64,000 bases of DNA from VBDM01 sp963699535 (GCA_963699535.1 CAVOUJ010000011.1:186001-250000), one strand, 5' to 3'; numbered from the stretch's first letter, positions 19,683 to 30,595 are shown. The notes: generated by a model from the letters alone, not told the origin. Translations and numbers: made by a program.

Positions 19683-21030
19683 ATGCTTGAGAACCTGACC
19701 GCGCGCCTCGCGCAGATCGCGAAGACGCTTCGCGGCGAGGCGCGCCTCACCGAAAGCAACATCGCGAATGCGCTTCGCGAGGTGCGCATGGCGCTCCTCG
19801 AGGCCGACGTCGCGCTTCCCGTGGTGAAGACCTTCGTCGAGCGCGTGCGCGAGAAGGCGCTCGGCCAGGAGGTGATCGGCAGTCTTGCGCCAGGGCAGGC
19901 GCTGGTCGGCGTGGTGCATCGCGAACTGACCGCGCTCATGGGCGGTGAGAACGCCGCGCTCGATCTCGCGGTGACGCCGCCCGCGGTGGTGCTGCTCGCC
20001 GGATTGCAGGGCACGGGCAAGACCACGACCGCTGCGAAGCTCGCGAAGATGCTCGCGGCGGAGAAGGAAAAAGCCGCTGCTCGTTTCCTGTGACGTGTAC
20101 CGGCCCGCTGCGATCGAGCAGCTCAGGAAGCTCGCCGAACAGATCGGCGTCGATTTCTTCGCCTCCGACCCGAGCCAGAAGCCCGTGGACATCGCGCTCG
20201 CGGCGCTTGACCACGCCCGTACGCACTACAACGACGTGCTCGTCGCCGATACGGCAGGGCGCCTCGCGATCGACGCGGCGATGATGCGCGAGATCGCCGA
20301 GCTGCACGCGGCGCTGAAGCCGGCCGAGACGCTCTTCGTCGTCGACTCGATGCAGGGCCAGGACGCGGTCAACGTGGCGAAGGCCTTCGACGACGCGCTG
20401 CCCCTGACCGGGATCGTGCTCACCAAGCTCGACGGCGACGCGCGCGGCGGCGCGGCGCTGTCGGTGCGGCAGGTCACGGGGAAACCGATCAAGTTCGCCG
20501 GCACGAGCGAGAAGCCGGACGGACTGGAGCCGTTTCACCCGGAGCGGATGGCCTCGCGCATCCTCGGGCATGGGCGACGTGCTCTCGCTCGTCGAGGAGG
20601 CGAGAAAGAGCGTCGACGTCGAGGAGGCGAAGAAACTCGCCGAGAAGGTGAAGAAGGGCGGGGCTTCGACCTCGAGGATTTCAAGCAGCAGGTCGGCCAG
20701 ATGCGCAAGATGGGCGGCTTGTCGTCCCTGATCGACAAGCTCCCCGCGCAGTTCTCTCAGGCCGCGCAGTCCTCGCAGATGGACGAGAAGCAGCTGCGCC
20801 GCATCGAAGGCATCATCAACTCGATGACTCGCGGCGAGCGCTCGCGCCCGGAGATCATCAAGGCGTCGCGCAAGCGGCGTATCGCCGTGGGCGCCGGCGT
20901 TCCCGTTCAGGAAGTGAATCGCCTCCTGAACCAGTTCGAGCAGATGCAGGAAATGATGAAGCGGATGCAGAAGGGCGGATTGGCGAAGATGATGCGCGGG
21001 ATGAAGGGGTTCATGCCCGGTATGAGGTGA
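19683..21030 (+). CDS. ffh: Signal recognition particle GTPase Ffh, three indels
   Basis: Ffh with 4.5S RNA delivers nascent membrane proteins to FtsY. The N and G domains are clear (LLAGLQGTGKTTTAAKLAK, DTAGRLAIDA, LTKLDGDARGGAAL), as is the methionine-rich M domain near the end (QMQEMMKRMQKGG). Reading needs three corrections: one extra A in the A-run 20068-20072, one extra G in 20566-20568 and one missing G in 20660-20663. The 100 bp between the last two restores a conserved LGMGDVLSLVEEARK stretch. Corrected length is 448 aa, normal for Ffh. Homopolymer location points to sequence error. Confidence 0.95.
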
Positions 21031-21069
21031 AGATTGTCTTTGCCCTCCTGGGCCGGGCCCGCTTTTCCC

Positions 21070-21099
21070 TTGCCATCCCCCTCTAACCTCGCGTAAAAT
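21070..21099 (+). promoter_or_regulatory. Likely sigma-70 promoter of rpsP-rimM-trmD-rplS
   Basis: TTGCCA (21070-21075), an 18-bp spacer, and TAAAAT (21094-21099), 31 bp before the rpsP ATG and downstream of the ffh stop. The boxes are inferred from sequence similarity to consensus only. Confidence 0.5.
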
Positions 21100-21129
21100 C
21101 ACGCCCTTTTCGGCTTCGGTCTTTCTCTC

Positions 21130-21396
21130 ATGGTTGTGATTCGTCTTTCGCGCGGCGGCGCCAAGCATCGGCCCTTTTTCAACGTGGTGGTCGCCGACTC
21201 GCGCCGGGCCGCCGGCAAGCTCTTCATCGAGCGCGTCGGTTTCTACGATCCGAAGGCGCCCGAGGGCCGCGAGTCGTTGCGCATCCTGACCGACCGGGTC
21301 ACGTTTTGGAAGGGCAAGGGCGCGCAGCTCTCGCCCACGGTGGCGCGGCTTCTCAAGGGTTACAAGGCGCCGGCTGCCGCGGTCCCGGCCAAGTAG
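21130..21396 (+). CDS. rpsP: 30S ribosomal protein S16
   Basis: This 88-residue protein starts MVVIRLSRGGAKHRPFFNVV, the diagnostic S16 N-terminus, followed by ERVGFYDPKA. Part of the conserved rpsP-rimM-trmD-rplS operon. Intact. Confidence 0.98.
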   Translation: MVVIRLSRGGAKHRPFFNVVVADSRRAAGKLFIERVGFYDPKAPEGRESLRILTDRVTFWKGKGAQLSPTVARLLKGYKAPAAAVPAK

Positions 21397-21439
21397 CAAG
21401 GTCTTGCGGGGCGGGTTGGCAACGCGCGGGCCAACCAGG

Positions 21440-21934
21440 ATGGTGGTGATGGGGCGCGTGATGGCGCCCTTCGGCGTGAAGGGCGCGGTGAAGGTCGAGC
21501 CTTTCGGCACCGGCAGCGGCAACCTCTGCAAGTACTCCGCGTGGTGGGTCGGCGAGCCGGGGAAGCTCGAGGAAGTCGCACTGGCGGAGTGCCGCGCACA
21601 CGGCGAGTACCTGGTGGCGCGCTTCGAGGGGTGCGAGGACCGCGACAAGGCGGGCAGGTACCGCGGGGCCGAGGTCGCGCTGAGGCGGGAAGATCTCCCG
21701 AAGCCCGCGAAGCACGAGTTCTACCAGGCCGATCTGATCGGCCTTGAAGTGGTGAATGTGCAGGGCGAGCGGCTCGGCAGCATAACGGGATTTTTCAGCG
21801 CCGGCGGTGCGAACGAAGTGATGCGCGTCGCGCACGACTCCGGAGAGCGGCTCCTGCCGGCCACGGCGGAGGTGATCCGCAGAGTCGATCTCGAAGCCGG
21901 CACGGTCGAGGTCGAGTGGGGAGCGGACTGGTGA
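21440..21934 (+). CDS. rimM: Ribosome maturation factor RimM
   Basis: RimM helps 30S head assembly by binding S19. ATG 21440 gives 164 residues. The N-terminal RimM fold begins GRVMAPFGVKGAVKVEPF and the C-terminal PRC-barrel has FYQADLIGLEVVN and LLPATAEVIRRVDLE. The stop overlaps the GTG start of trmD by 4 bp (21931-21934). A longer TTG start at 21404 is less likely. Confidence 0.95.
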   Translation: MVVMGRVMAPFGVKGAVKVEPFGTGSGNLCKYSAWWVGEPGKLEEVALAECRAHGEYLVARFEGCEDRDKAGRYRGAEVALRREDLPKPAKHEFYQADLIGLEVVNVQGERLGSITGFFSAGGANEVMRVAHDSGERLLPATAEVIRRVDLEAGTVEVEWGADW

Positions 21935-22679
21935 TCCGCTTCGATTGCGTGACGCTCTTCCCGGAGGCGTTCGCAGCGGTGAGCGCCTCGGGGATAACGC
22001 GCCGGGCGCTGGAGCAAGGGCTGTGGAGCATTGCGCTGTGGAATCCGCGGGATTTCACGACCGACAATTACCGCACGGTCGACGATCGGCCGTACGGGGG
22101 CGGGCCCGGCATGGTGATGCTCGCCGAACCGCTGGAAAAGGCGATCGCCGCGGCAAGAGGCGGCGGCGGACGGGAAAGCGAGAGTGATCCACCTCTCGCC
22201 TCAAGGGGCGGTTCTGGATCACGGGAAGGTGATGGTGCTGGCGAGGGAGACGCGCCTCGTACTGCTCTGCGGGCGCTACGAGGGCGTGGACGAGCGCCTG
22301 ATCCGCCGCTGCGTGGACGAGGAGCTGTCGATCGGCGACTATGTGCTCTCGGGCGGCGAGCTCGCGGCGATGGTGCTGATCGACGCGCTGGTGCGGCAGC
22401 TGCCCGGAGCGTTAGGAGACGGAATGTCGGCCGGGCAGGACTCGTTCGCAAACGGCCTGCTGGAGGCGCCGCAGTACACGCGGCCGGAGGTGTACGAAGG
22501 CGAGGCGGTGCCGCCGGTGCTCCTGTCGGGGCACCACGCGCAGAATCGAGCGCTGGCGGCTGAAGCAGTCGCTCGGGCGCACGTGGCAGAGGAGGCCCGA
22601 GCTGCTGGAGCGGCGGGGATTGAGCGACGCCGAGCGGGCGCTGCTCGAGGAATTCAAGGAGGAGTCGAAAAAGGACTAG
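21931..22679 (+). CDS. trmD: tRNA (guanine-37-N1)-methyltransferase TrmD, two indels
   Basis: TrmD makes m1G37 in tRNA, which prevents +1 frameshifting. The SPOUT knot is visible: DDRPYGGGPGMVM, then LLCGRYEGVDERL and SIGDYVLSGGELAAM. Two extra bases must be removed, near 22158-22161 and at 22544-22545, to link VDDRPYGG to VIHLSPQGAVLDHGK and then to the C-terminal stretch ending EEFKEESKKD. Corrected length is 248 aa, the family norm. The start is a GTG coupled to rimM. Confidence 0.95.
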
Positions 22680-22682
22680 GCG

Positions 22683-23067
22683 ATGAACATCATCCAGAAA
22701 CTCGAACAGGAAGAAATCAAGCGCATCGGCAAGAAGTTTCCCGAGTTCTCGCCGGGCGACACGGTGATCGTGAACGTGAGCGTCGTCGAAGGCGAGCGCA
22801 AGCGCGTGCAGGCCTACGAGGGCGTGGTGAGTCGCGAAGAAGAACCGCGGCATCAACTCCTCGTTCACCGTGCGCAAGGTGTCCTCGGGCGAGGGCGTCG
22901 AGCGCACCTTCCAGACCCATTCGCCGCTGATCGACTCGATCGAGCTCAAGCGCAAGGGCGACGTGCGCCGCGCCAAGCTCTATTACATGCGCAAGCTCTC
23001 GGGCAAGGGCGCGCGCATCCGCGAGAAGATCGAGGGCCAGGAGCAGGGCGCCGAGCAGCAAGAGTAG
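22683..23067 (+). CDS. rplS: 50S ribosomal protein L19, one indel
   Basis: The protein starts MNIIQKLEQEEIKRIGKKFP and continues FSPGDTVIVNVSVVEG, as in L19. An extra base at about 22830-22842 must be removed to reach NRGINSSFTVRKVSSGEGVE and KLYYMRKLSGKGARI. Corrected length is 127 aa. It begins 3 bp after trmD. Confidence 0.95.
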
Positions 23068-23078
23068 TTTGCGGTCTC

Positions 23079-23199
23079 GATGGGCTTTCCCCTCTTCGTC
23101 TTGAGGAGGGGTGCCCCGAAGGCGGGTGGCGCACACCCCCGTCAAATCACCCCGGCGCTTCGCGCCACCCCTCCTTATCCAAGGAGGGGAACCCCATCG
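23079..23199. repeat. Intergenic palindromic repeat, about 120 bp
   Basis: This is a nested inverted repeat between rplS and ribBA. The outer arms GATGGGCTTTCCCCTC (23079-23094) and GAGGGGAACCCCATCG (23184-23199) are near-complementary. GGTGGCGC (23126-23132 region) pairs with GCGCCACC (23163-23170). The right end holds a perfect 9-bp hairpin, CCCCTCCTT-ATCC-AAGGAGGGG (23168-23189). It resembles the non-autonomous palindromic repeats scattered in many betaproteobacterial genomes. It may also stop rplS transcription. Confidence 0.7.
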
Positions 23200-23244
23200 C
23201 GCGGCGCCTATAGGCGTAAAATTCACGCCAAATCGGGCGATCCC

Positions 23245-24356
23245 ATGAGCCTCAACTCGATTCCCGAAATCATCGCCGAGCTGAAGGCGGGCCGGATGGC
23301 GGTGCTCGTCGACGACGAGGACCGCGAGAACGAGGGCGATCTGATTTTCGCCGCGGAGTTCGTCACCCCCGAGAAGGTCAACTTCATGGCCAGGTTCGGC
23401 CGCGGCCTCATCTGCATGCCGATCACCGAGGCGCATGCCGAGCGCCTGAGCCTGCTTCCGATGGTGGCACACAACCGCTCGGTGCACGGAACCAATTTCA
23501 CGGTATCGATCGAGGCGGCATCCGGCGTCACCACCGGCATATCGGCCGCCGACCGCGCGCACACGATCAAGGTCGCCGCCTCGCCCAACGCGACCCCCAG
23601 CGACATCGTGCAGCCGGGCCACGTGTTCCCGCTGATCGCGCAGGCGGGGGGCGTGCTCGCGCGCGCCGGGCACACCGAGGCCTGCTGCGATCTCGCGCAA
23701 CTCGCGGGGCTCTATCCGGCCGCGGTGCTGTGCGAGATCATGAAGGACGACGGCAGCATGGCGCGGCTGCCCGACCTCATCGAATTCTGCGAAGCAGCAC
23801 GGGCTCAAGATCGGCTCGATCGCCGACCTGATCCGCTACCGCAGCCACAACGAGTCGCTCATCAAGCGCGTCACCGAGCGCACGATCCAGACGCGCTTCG
23901 GGCCCGTTCCGGCTGGTCGCATTCCTGGAGAAGCTCTCGGGGGAGACCCAGCTTGCGCTCGTGCGCGGCGAGATCACGCCGGGAAAGGAAACTCTGGTGC
24001 GCGTGCACGAGCCGCTGTCCGTCCTCGACCTGCTCGAGGCAGGCCCAGGGACGCACTCGTGGTCGGTGGACGAAGCGCTCGAGCACATCGCCGCCGAAGG
24101 CAGGGGCGTCATGGTGCTCCTCAACTGCTCGCAGAGCGCGTCGCAGCTCATCGAGCGCGTCGCCTCGCAGGCTCGGCCGGAAACGCCCGCAAGGATGGAC
24201 TTCCTCACGTACGGAATCGGGGCGCAGATCCTGCGCGATCTCAAGGTCGGAAAGATGCGTCTCATGGCTTCGCCCCGCAAGATGCCCAGCATGGCCGGGT
24301 GGGAGCTTGAAGTTGCGGGCTACGTTGAAAGGCCTGAAACGCGGGACGCCCGATGA
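23245..24356 (+). CDS. ribBA: DHBP synthase with degenerate GTP cyclohydrolase II domain, two indels
   Basis: The N-terminal 200 residues are RibB, which makes the four-carbon unit of riboflavin from ribulose 5-phosphate: DDEDRENEGDLIFAAE, RAGHTEACCDLA and EIMKDDG are diagnostic. The C-terminal half follows the RibA fold but lacks the cysteines of the RibA zinc site; where they belong it reads LSVLDLLEAGPGTHSWS. It is therefore probably not a GTP cyclohydrolase II, as in other betaproteobacteria. Two extra bases (23791-23800 and about 23905) must be removed. Corrected length is 369 aa. The stop overlaps ribH by 4 bp. Confidence 0.93.
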
Positions 24357-24811
24357 CGGAGATCAAGCCCGACCTGAACGGGGAGGCCCTGCGGGTCGGG
24401 ATCGTGCGTTCCCGCTTCAACGAGAAAATCGGCGTCGCGCTGCTCGAGGCCTGCCGCAAGCGGCTCGCCGAGCTGCGCGTCACCGCGCTGACCGTGATTT
24501 CGGTGCCAGGCGCGCTCGAAGCGCCACTCGCGCTCCAGAAGCTCGCCAACACGGAAAAGTACGACGCGCTGATCGCGCTCGGGGCCGTGATACGCGGCGA
24601 GACGCACCATTTCGAGGTCGTTGCCAACGAGTCGGCATCGGGCCTCATGCAGGTGCAGCTCGACGCCGGCATCCCCGTCGCCAACGGAATCCTCACCACC
24701 GATACGGAGGAGCAGGCCAAGTCGCGCGCGGCGCAGAAGGGGAAGGACTGCGCCGAGGCGGCGGTGGAGATGGCGAACCTCGGCAAGAACATCGCCAAGA
24801 GCCATCGATGA
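24353..24811 (+). CDS. ribH: 6,7-dimethyl-8-ribityllumazine synthase
   Basis: This 152-residue enzyme catalyses the penultimate step of riboflavin synthesis and forms icosahedral or smaller rings. Visible elements are GIVRSRFNEKIG, SVPGALEAPLALQ, GAVIRGETHHFEVV and the conserved PVANGILTTDTEEQA. ATG 24353 overlaps ribBA, and the stop overlaps nusB, both by 4 bp. Confidence 0.97.
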   Translation: MTEIKPDLNGEALRVGIVRSRFNEKIGVALLEACRKRLAELRVTALTVISVPGALEAPLALQKLANTEKYDALIALGAVIRGETHHFEVVANESASGLMQVQLDAGIPVANGILTTDTEEQAKSRAAQKGKDCAEAAVEMANLGKNIAKSHR

Positions 24812-25231
24812 AATCGGCGCGGCGCCGTTCGCGCGAGCTGGCGCTGCAGGGGCTCTATGCGTGGCAGCTCTCGGGCGAAGGACGCTGCGCGCCTGAGCGC
24901 GCAGCTCGAGGAAACGGAAGGCTTCGGCAAGGCCGACAGCAATTACTTCGCGAGGCTCCTCAAGGGGACGATCGAGGAAGCGGCAGCGCTGGAGGGTCTG
25001 ATCGCGCCGGCGCTCGACCGAAAGGTGAAGGAACTTTCGCCCGTCGAGCGCGGCATCCTGCTGCTTGCTGCGTTCGAGCTGAAGAACGCCCCGGAGGTCC
25101 CCTACAAGGTGGTGATCAACGAGGCGGTCGAACTCGCCAAGCAGTACGGCGGTACCGATGGTCACAAATACGTGAACGGCGTGCTCGACAAGCTCGCCTC
25201 CCAGTTGCGCCCGGAGGAGAGGAAAGCCTGA
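24808..25231 (+). CDS. nusB: Transcription antitermination factor NusB, one indel
   Basis: NusB with S10 binds boxA RNA in rRNA antitermination. The start MKSARRRSRELALQGLYAW is typical. One extra base near 24876-24881 must be removed to reach the remaining helices, including VERGILLLAAFELKN and VVINEAVELAKQYGG. Corrected length is 140 aa. Coupled to ribH by a 4-bp overlap. Confidence 0.94.
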
Positions 25232-25236
25232 ACAAC

Positions 25237-26198
25237 GTGGCCTCCGAGTTCGAGATCATCCGCAAGTATTTCACCCGGCCGGCGCCGAGCGCAGTGCTCG
25301 GAGTGGGCGACGACTGCGCCTTGCTCGCGCCCGAGCCCGGGATGATTCTTGCGGTCTCGACCGACATGCTGCTCGCCGGACGCCATTTCTTCCCGGGGAC
25401 GGATCCGGGCAAGCTCGGGCACAAGTCGCTCGCCGTCAATCTCTCGGATCTCGCCGCGATGGGCGCCGACCCGCGCTGGGCGCTGCTCGCAATCGCGCTC
25501 CCGGATGCCGACGAAGAATGGATCGCCGCGTTCGCGAAGGGCTTCTTCGCGCTTGCCGAGCGCTTTCGAGTCGAGCTCATCGGCGGAGACACGACCAAGG
25601 GCCCCCTCGCGATCTCGATTACGGTGATCGGCGAGGTGCCCCCCGGGCTCGCGCTCAGGCGCGACGGGGCGCTTGCGGGCGACGACGTATGGCTCTCGGG
25701 CGCGACCGGCGAGGCGGCGCTTGCGCTCGCCCACCTTAAGGGCCGCGTCGAGCTCGAGGGCGAAGCGCGCGAGGCCTGCCTCGAGCGCCTGCACGTCGCC
25801 CGAGCCGCGAATCGAGCTGGGGGGACGACTGCGCGGCCTCGCGCGCAGCGCAATCGACGTCTCCGACGGCCTGCTCGCCGATCTCGGCCACATTCTGGAA
25901 GCCTCCGGCGTGGGCGCCGAGCTCGACCTGGGAAAGCCTCCCGCGGGCAAAGGCGATCGCCGGCTGCGCGGACGCGACGCTGGCGGCGGAATGCCTGCTC
26001 GCGGGCGGCGACGATTACGAGCTGTTGTTTACCGCGCCGCCCTCCAAGCGCGGCGAGATCGAGGCGGTGGGAAGGGATCTCGCGCTTTCTCTGACGCGCA
26101 TCGGTACCGCAGTCGCGGGCGAGCCGGTGGCAGCGCTGCGCGACGCCCGCGGCGAGCTCATTTCCACCCCGCGCACAGGCTTCGATCATTTCGCATGA
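25237..26198 (+). CDS. thiL: Thiamine-monophosphate kinase, two indels
   Basis: ThiL phosphorylates TMP to the cofactor TPP. GTG 25237 follows GGAGAGG. Signature stretches are VGDDCALL, STDMLLAGRHF, LAVNLSDLAAMGADP, GGDTTKGPLAISI and, after correction, SAIDVSDGLLADLGHI and LLAGGDDYELLFT. Extra bases at about 25797 and in the A-run 25949-25951 must be removed. Corrected length is 319 aa. The stop overlaps the pgpA start. Confidence 0.94.
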
Positions 26199-26680
26199 TC
26201 TGGCGGCCGACCCTCGCCTTCGCGTTTTCCCACCCCGCCCATTGCATCGCCCTGGGGTTCGGCACGGGTCTCTCGCCCTTTGCGCCGGGCACGGCGGGAA
26301 CGCTGCTCGCATTTCCCCTCTACTTTCTCCTCAAGGCATGGGTTTCGCCTCTGTACTTCTTCGGGGTGATCGTGGTTTTCTTCGGGATCGGCGTGTGGGC
26401 CTGCGAGCGCACCGGACGGGACCTCGGCATTGCCGATCACGGCGGGATGAACTGGGACGAAGTGGTTGCCATGCTGCTCGTGCTGATGCTCACGCCCGAG
26501 CACTGGGCGTGGTGGGGGCTTGCCTTCGCCTTGTTCCGCTTTTTCGACATCGTCAAGCCTCCGCCGATCCGGCACGTCGATCGCAAGGTTAAAGGGGGAC
26601 TGGGGGTCATGTTCGACGACATCGTCGCGGCGTTCTATACCTTACTTGTCCTCGCGGCCGTGAAGCGATTCCTCGACTGA
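26195..26680 (+). CDS. pgpA: Phosphatidylglycerophosphatase A
   Basis: This 161-residue inner-membrane enzyme dephosphorylates phosphatidylglycerophosphate. The conserved GFGTGLSPFAPGTAGTLLA, HGGMNWDEVVA and FRFFDIVKPPPI stretches are present. ATG 26195 overlaps the thiL stop, and its stop overlaps the pncC ATG by one base. Confidence 0.95.
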   Translation: MIWRPTLAFAFSHPAHCIALGFGTGLSPFAPGTAGTLLAFPLYFLLKAWVSPLYFFGVIVVFFGIGVWACERTGRDLGIADHGGMNWDEVVAMLLVLMLTPEHWAWWGLAFALFRFFDIVKPPPIRHVDRKVKGGLGVMFDDIVAAFYTLLVLAAVKRFLD

Positions 26681-27177
26681 TGGCGCGCGATACGCTCAAG
26701 ATCCTGGCGAAACGGGTCGGCGTTCGATTGAAAAGGCGCGGACTGAAGCTCGCGACCGCCGAATCCTGCACGGGCGGCTGGATAGCCCAGGCGGTAACCT
26801 CGGTGCCGGGAAGCTCCGCATGGTTCGACCGCGGCTTCGTGACCTACTCGAACGCGGCCAAGCGAGAGCTGCTCGGGGTTCGCACGCGGACTCTTTCGCG
26901 ATTCGGCGCGGTGAGCCGGGAGACCGCGAGCGAGATGGCCGCCGGGGCGCTCGCGCGCAGCGGCGCGCAGGTTTCGGTGGCGGTGACCGGCGTGGCCGGC
27001 CCGACCGGCGGCACGCGCAGGAAACCCGTGGGCACCGTCTGCCTCGCTTGGTCGCGAAAGAAGGGCATACCGGAAAGCATTACGCGGCGCTTCGCGGGAG
27101 GCCGCGAGGGCGTGCGCCGTCAGTCCACGATCGCGGCACTGCAAGGCTTGCTTGAACGATTGGAGGAAACAGAATGA
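26680..27177 (+). CDS. pncC: Nicotinamide-nucleotide amidase (CinA C-terminal family)
   Basis: This 165-residue protein corresponds to the C-terminal CinA domain and deamidates NMN in pyridine nucleotide recycling. The catalytic TAESCTGGWIAQAVTSVPGS and AVTGVAGPTGGT are intact. In many betaproteobacteria recA follows directly; here about 5.7 kb of other genes intervene. Its stop overlaps the start of the exported methyltransferase by 4 bp. Confidence 0.95.
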   Translation: MARDTLKILAKRVGVRLKRRGLKLATAESCTGGWIAQAVTSVPGSSAWFDRGFVTYSNAAKRELLGVRTRTLSRFGAVSRETASEMAAGALARSGAQVSVAVTGVAGPTGGTRRKPVGTVCLAWSRKKGIPESITRRFAGGREGVRRQSTIAALQGLLERLEETE

Positions 27178-28037
27178 GCTTTTCCTTTCGCTGCATTGCG
27201 TTCGCCTGGGCACTCGGCGCCGCGGCAACAGCCCTCGCGCAGAAGGCCGAACCGGTCATTGCCGGCCCCTACGTCCCGACGCCGTGGGTGATCGTTGATG
27301 AGATGCTGAAGCTCGCTGAAATACGCGGCAGCGATGTCGTCTACGATCTGGGATCGGGGGACGGCAGATTGGTGATCATGTCCGCCAAGCGCTTCGGCGC
27401 GCGGGGGGTGGGCGTCGAGCTGGATTCGCAACTGGTCGAAACTGCGCGCATCGGGGCGAAGGACGAAGGCGTCGCCGACCGCGTCAAGTTCGTGCAGGGA
27501 GACCTGTTCGAGGCTGACATCAAGGAAGCGAGCGTGGTGATGCTGTACCTCCTGCCGGGCTTCGTCACCCGGCTGGTGCCCAAGCTGCGCGCGGACCTGC
27601 GTCCTGGAACGCGCATCGTGTCGCACGACTACCCGCTCGTACCCTGGCGGCCTGACAAGGAGCTTTCGATGGATGTCCCGGAAAAGGAAATGATCAGCGG
27701 CACGACCTGGACGAAGCTCTATTACTATGTCGTCCCCGCGCGCGTGCAGGGTGTATGGGATCTCGCGCTGCCGAAGACGGTTTCCGCCGCGCCGCTCAAA
27801 CTGCAGATCACCCAGGAAGTTCACGCCGTCGGGGGAACGGTCCGCGACGGCAGCAGCGAGCTGCATCTGAGGGACCTGACGGTTCGAGGCGAGAGGATCC
27901 AGTTCGGCCTGCTCTACAAGCGCCGGCTGATGGCCTTCGAGGGGGCCGTAAACGGGAAAACCATGACCGGAGAGCTGAGGTCCGGCGCCGCGCGAGAGCC
28001 CTGGTCGGCAAACTACGTCGGGCCGCTGCCACGCTGA
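27174..28037 (+). CDS. Exported class I SAM methyltransferase-like protein
   Basis: This 287-residue protein has a clear Sec signal peptide (MSFSFRCIAFAWALG..., likely cut after ALA at residue 22). A Rossmann methyltransferase domain follows, with motif I VVYDLGSGDGRLVI, an acidic residue ending strand 2 (GVGVELDSQLVE) and FVQGDLFEADI. Residues about 175-287 form an extra beta-rich domain. SAM is not normally found in the periplasm, so either the signal is an anchor or the fold does something else. It is translationally coupled to pncC and 49 bp upstream of amrBA. The substrate is unknown. Confidence 0.85.
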   Translation: MSFSFRCIAFAWALGAAATALAQKAEPVIAGPYVPTPWVIVDEMLKLAEIRGSDVVYDLGSGDGRLVIMSAKRFGARGVGVELDSQLVETARIGAKDEGVADRVKFVQGDLFEADIKEASVVMLYLLPGFVTRLVPKLRADLRPGTRIVSHDYPLVPWRPDKELSMDVPEKEMISGTTWTKLYYYVVPARVQGVWDLALPKTVSAAPLKLQITQEVHAVGGTVRDGSSELHLRDLTVRGERIQFGLLYKRRLMAFEGAVNGKTMTGELRSGAAREPWSANYVGPLPR

Positions 28038-28086
28038 AACGCGCGCCCGTCTTGGGTTCGGCGACTATCGGACCTATATTAGGCAG

Positions 28087-29490
28087 ATGAGCCTTTTCCA
28101 GAACCCCTCGGTGCGCCCGCCTGCGGTGGCAAGACTTTTCTATCCGGGCGACGCGCGCTCGCTCGCCGACGAAGTCACCGCGTACCTCGATCAGACGGAA
28201 GAAGCACCTATCGCGCCGGGGTTTCCGAAAGCAGTAATCGTTCCCCACGCCGGCTACGTGTATTCGGGGCCGGTTGCGGCGAGCGCCTACGATCTCCTGC
28301 GTCCGGCGTGCGGCACCGTCAAGCGCGTGGTGGTCCTCGGCCCCTGCCACCGAGTTCCGGTGCGCGGACTGGCGCTCCCCGTGGCGAGCGCCTTCGACAC
28401 GCCGCTCGGCCGCATCCGGGTCGATGCGCAGGCGATCGCCTCGATCCGGCGATCTGCCCCAGGTCGTGGAATCGGCCGCGACTCACGCCGAGGAGCACGC
28501 GCTGGAGGTGCAGCTCCCTTTCCTGCAGCAGGTGCTCGGCGAATTCTCGCTCGTGCCTATGGTCGTGGGCTCCGTGGCTCCGGAGAAGGTGGCCGAGGTG
28601 CTGGAGCGCCTCTGGGGCGGAACGGAAACGCTCTTCGTGATCAGCTCGGATCTCTCGCACTACCATCCCTACGAAACCGCGCGCCGGATCGACGGCGCGA
28701 CCGTTGAGGCGATCCTCGGCTTCGACGCCGGAATCTCCCACGAGCAGGCCTGCGGTGCAACGCCGGTTGCCGGAATGCTGATCGCCGCCAAGCGCCTCGG
28801 ATTGAAGCCGCGGCTCCTCGACTGCCGCAACTCCGGCGACACGGCCGGAGGCAAGGACCAGGTCGTGGGCTATGCGTCTTTCGCGTTCTCTCCGGGGGAC
28901 TCGCGCTACGAAGCCGAGCATGGGAGAAGACTGCTTCAGATCGCGCGCGCCTCGCTGTCCGCGGCGCTGGGCGCGGGGGCGGATTCGCCTCGCCCCGCAA
29001 TCGACGGACGATCTCTGGCTCTTGGAGCGGCGCGCGAGCTTCGTCACGCTGATGCAGGGGGAGGAACTGCGCGGCTGCGTCGGCACGCTCGAGGCACAGC
29101 AGGACGCTCGCCGAAGACGTTGCGGGGAATGCCCGGAGCGCTGCGTTCCAGGACCCGCGCTTCAGACCCCTGACGCAGGAGGAGTTTGGGAGCCTCGACA
29201 TCGAGGTGTCGCTGCTCTCTATCGCCCAAGCGCCTGCGCTTCGAGGACCACGCCGACCTCATCTCGCGTCTCCGCCCCGGCGTGGACGGCGCTCATTCTC
29301 GAATACGGCTGACGAGAAGGCGGACAGGCGCGCGACCTTCCTGCCGCAGGTCTGGGAGAGCCTGCCCGATCCGGAGCGGTTCATCGCGAGTCTCAAGCAA
29401 AAGGCCGGTATTCCGCAGGACGCGGACATACGGCGCTGCCGGGTGAAGCGCTACACGCGTGCTCAAGTGGCGCGAAGCGGAGCTTCGGCA

Positions 29491-29494
<4 letters not shown>
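28087..29494 (+). CDS. AmmeMemoRadiSam proteins B and A, fused; seven indels
   Basis: The first part (about residues 1-280) is the MEMO-like AmmeMemoRadiSam protein B: AVIVPHAGYVYSGPVAASAY, VLGPCHRVPVRG, EEHALEVQLPFLQ and ISSDLSHYHPYETA. It runs without a stop into an AMMECR1-like protein A (GRRLLQIARASL, ASFVTLMQGEELRGCVGTLE, FLPQVWESLPDPERFIASL, then CRVKRYT). Seven extra bases (about 28448, 29007, 29100, 29232, 29291, 29309, 29460) have to be removed, giving about 466 aa. The fused order B-A is seen in other genomes. It is coupled to the radical SAM gene by a 4-bp overlap. Biochemical function is unestablished. Confidence 0.85.

Positions 29495-30595
<1,101 letters not shown>

Noticed and set aside
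23080..26094. A 1004-residue plus-strand reading frame
   Set aside because: It joins parts of rplS spacer, ribBA, shadow frames of ribH and nusB, and thiL through coincident indels; it is not a real fusion protein.
19683..26198. ffh, trmD, rplS, ribBA, nusB and thiL as pseudogenes
   Set aside because: Most are essential, all regain full normal length with one-base corrections, and the indels are mainly insertions, often next to short runs. Error is more likely than decay.
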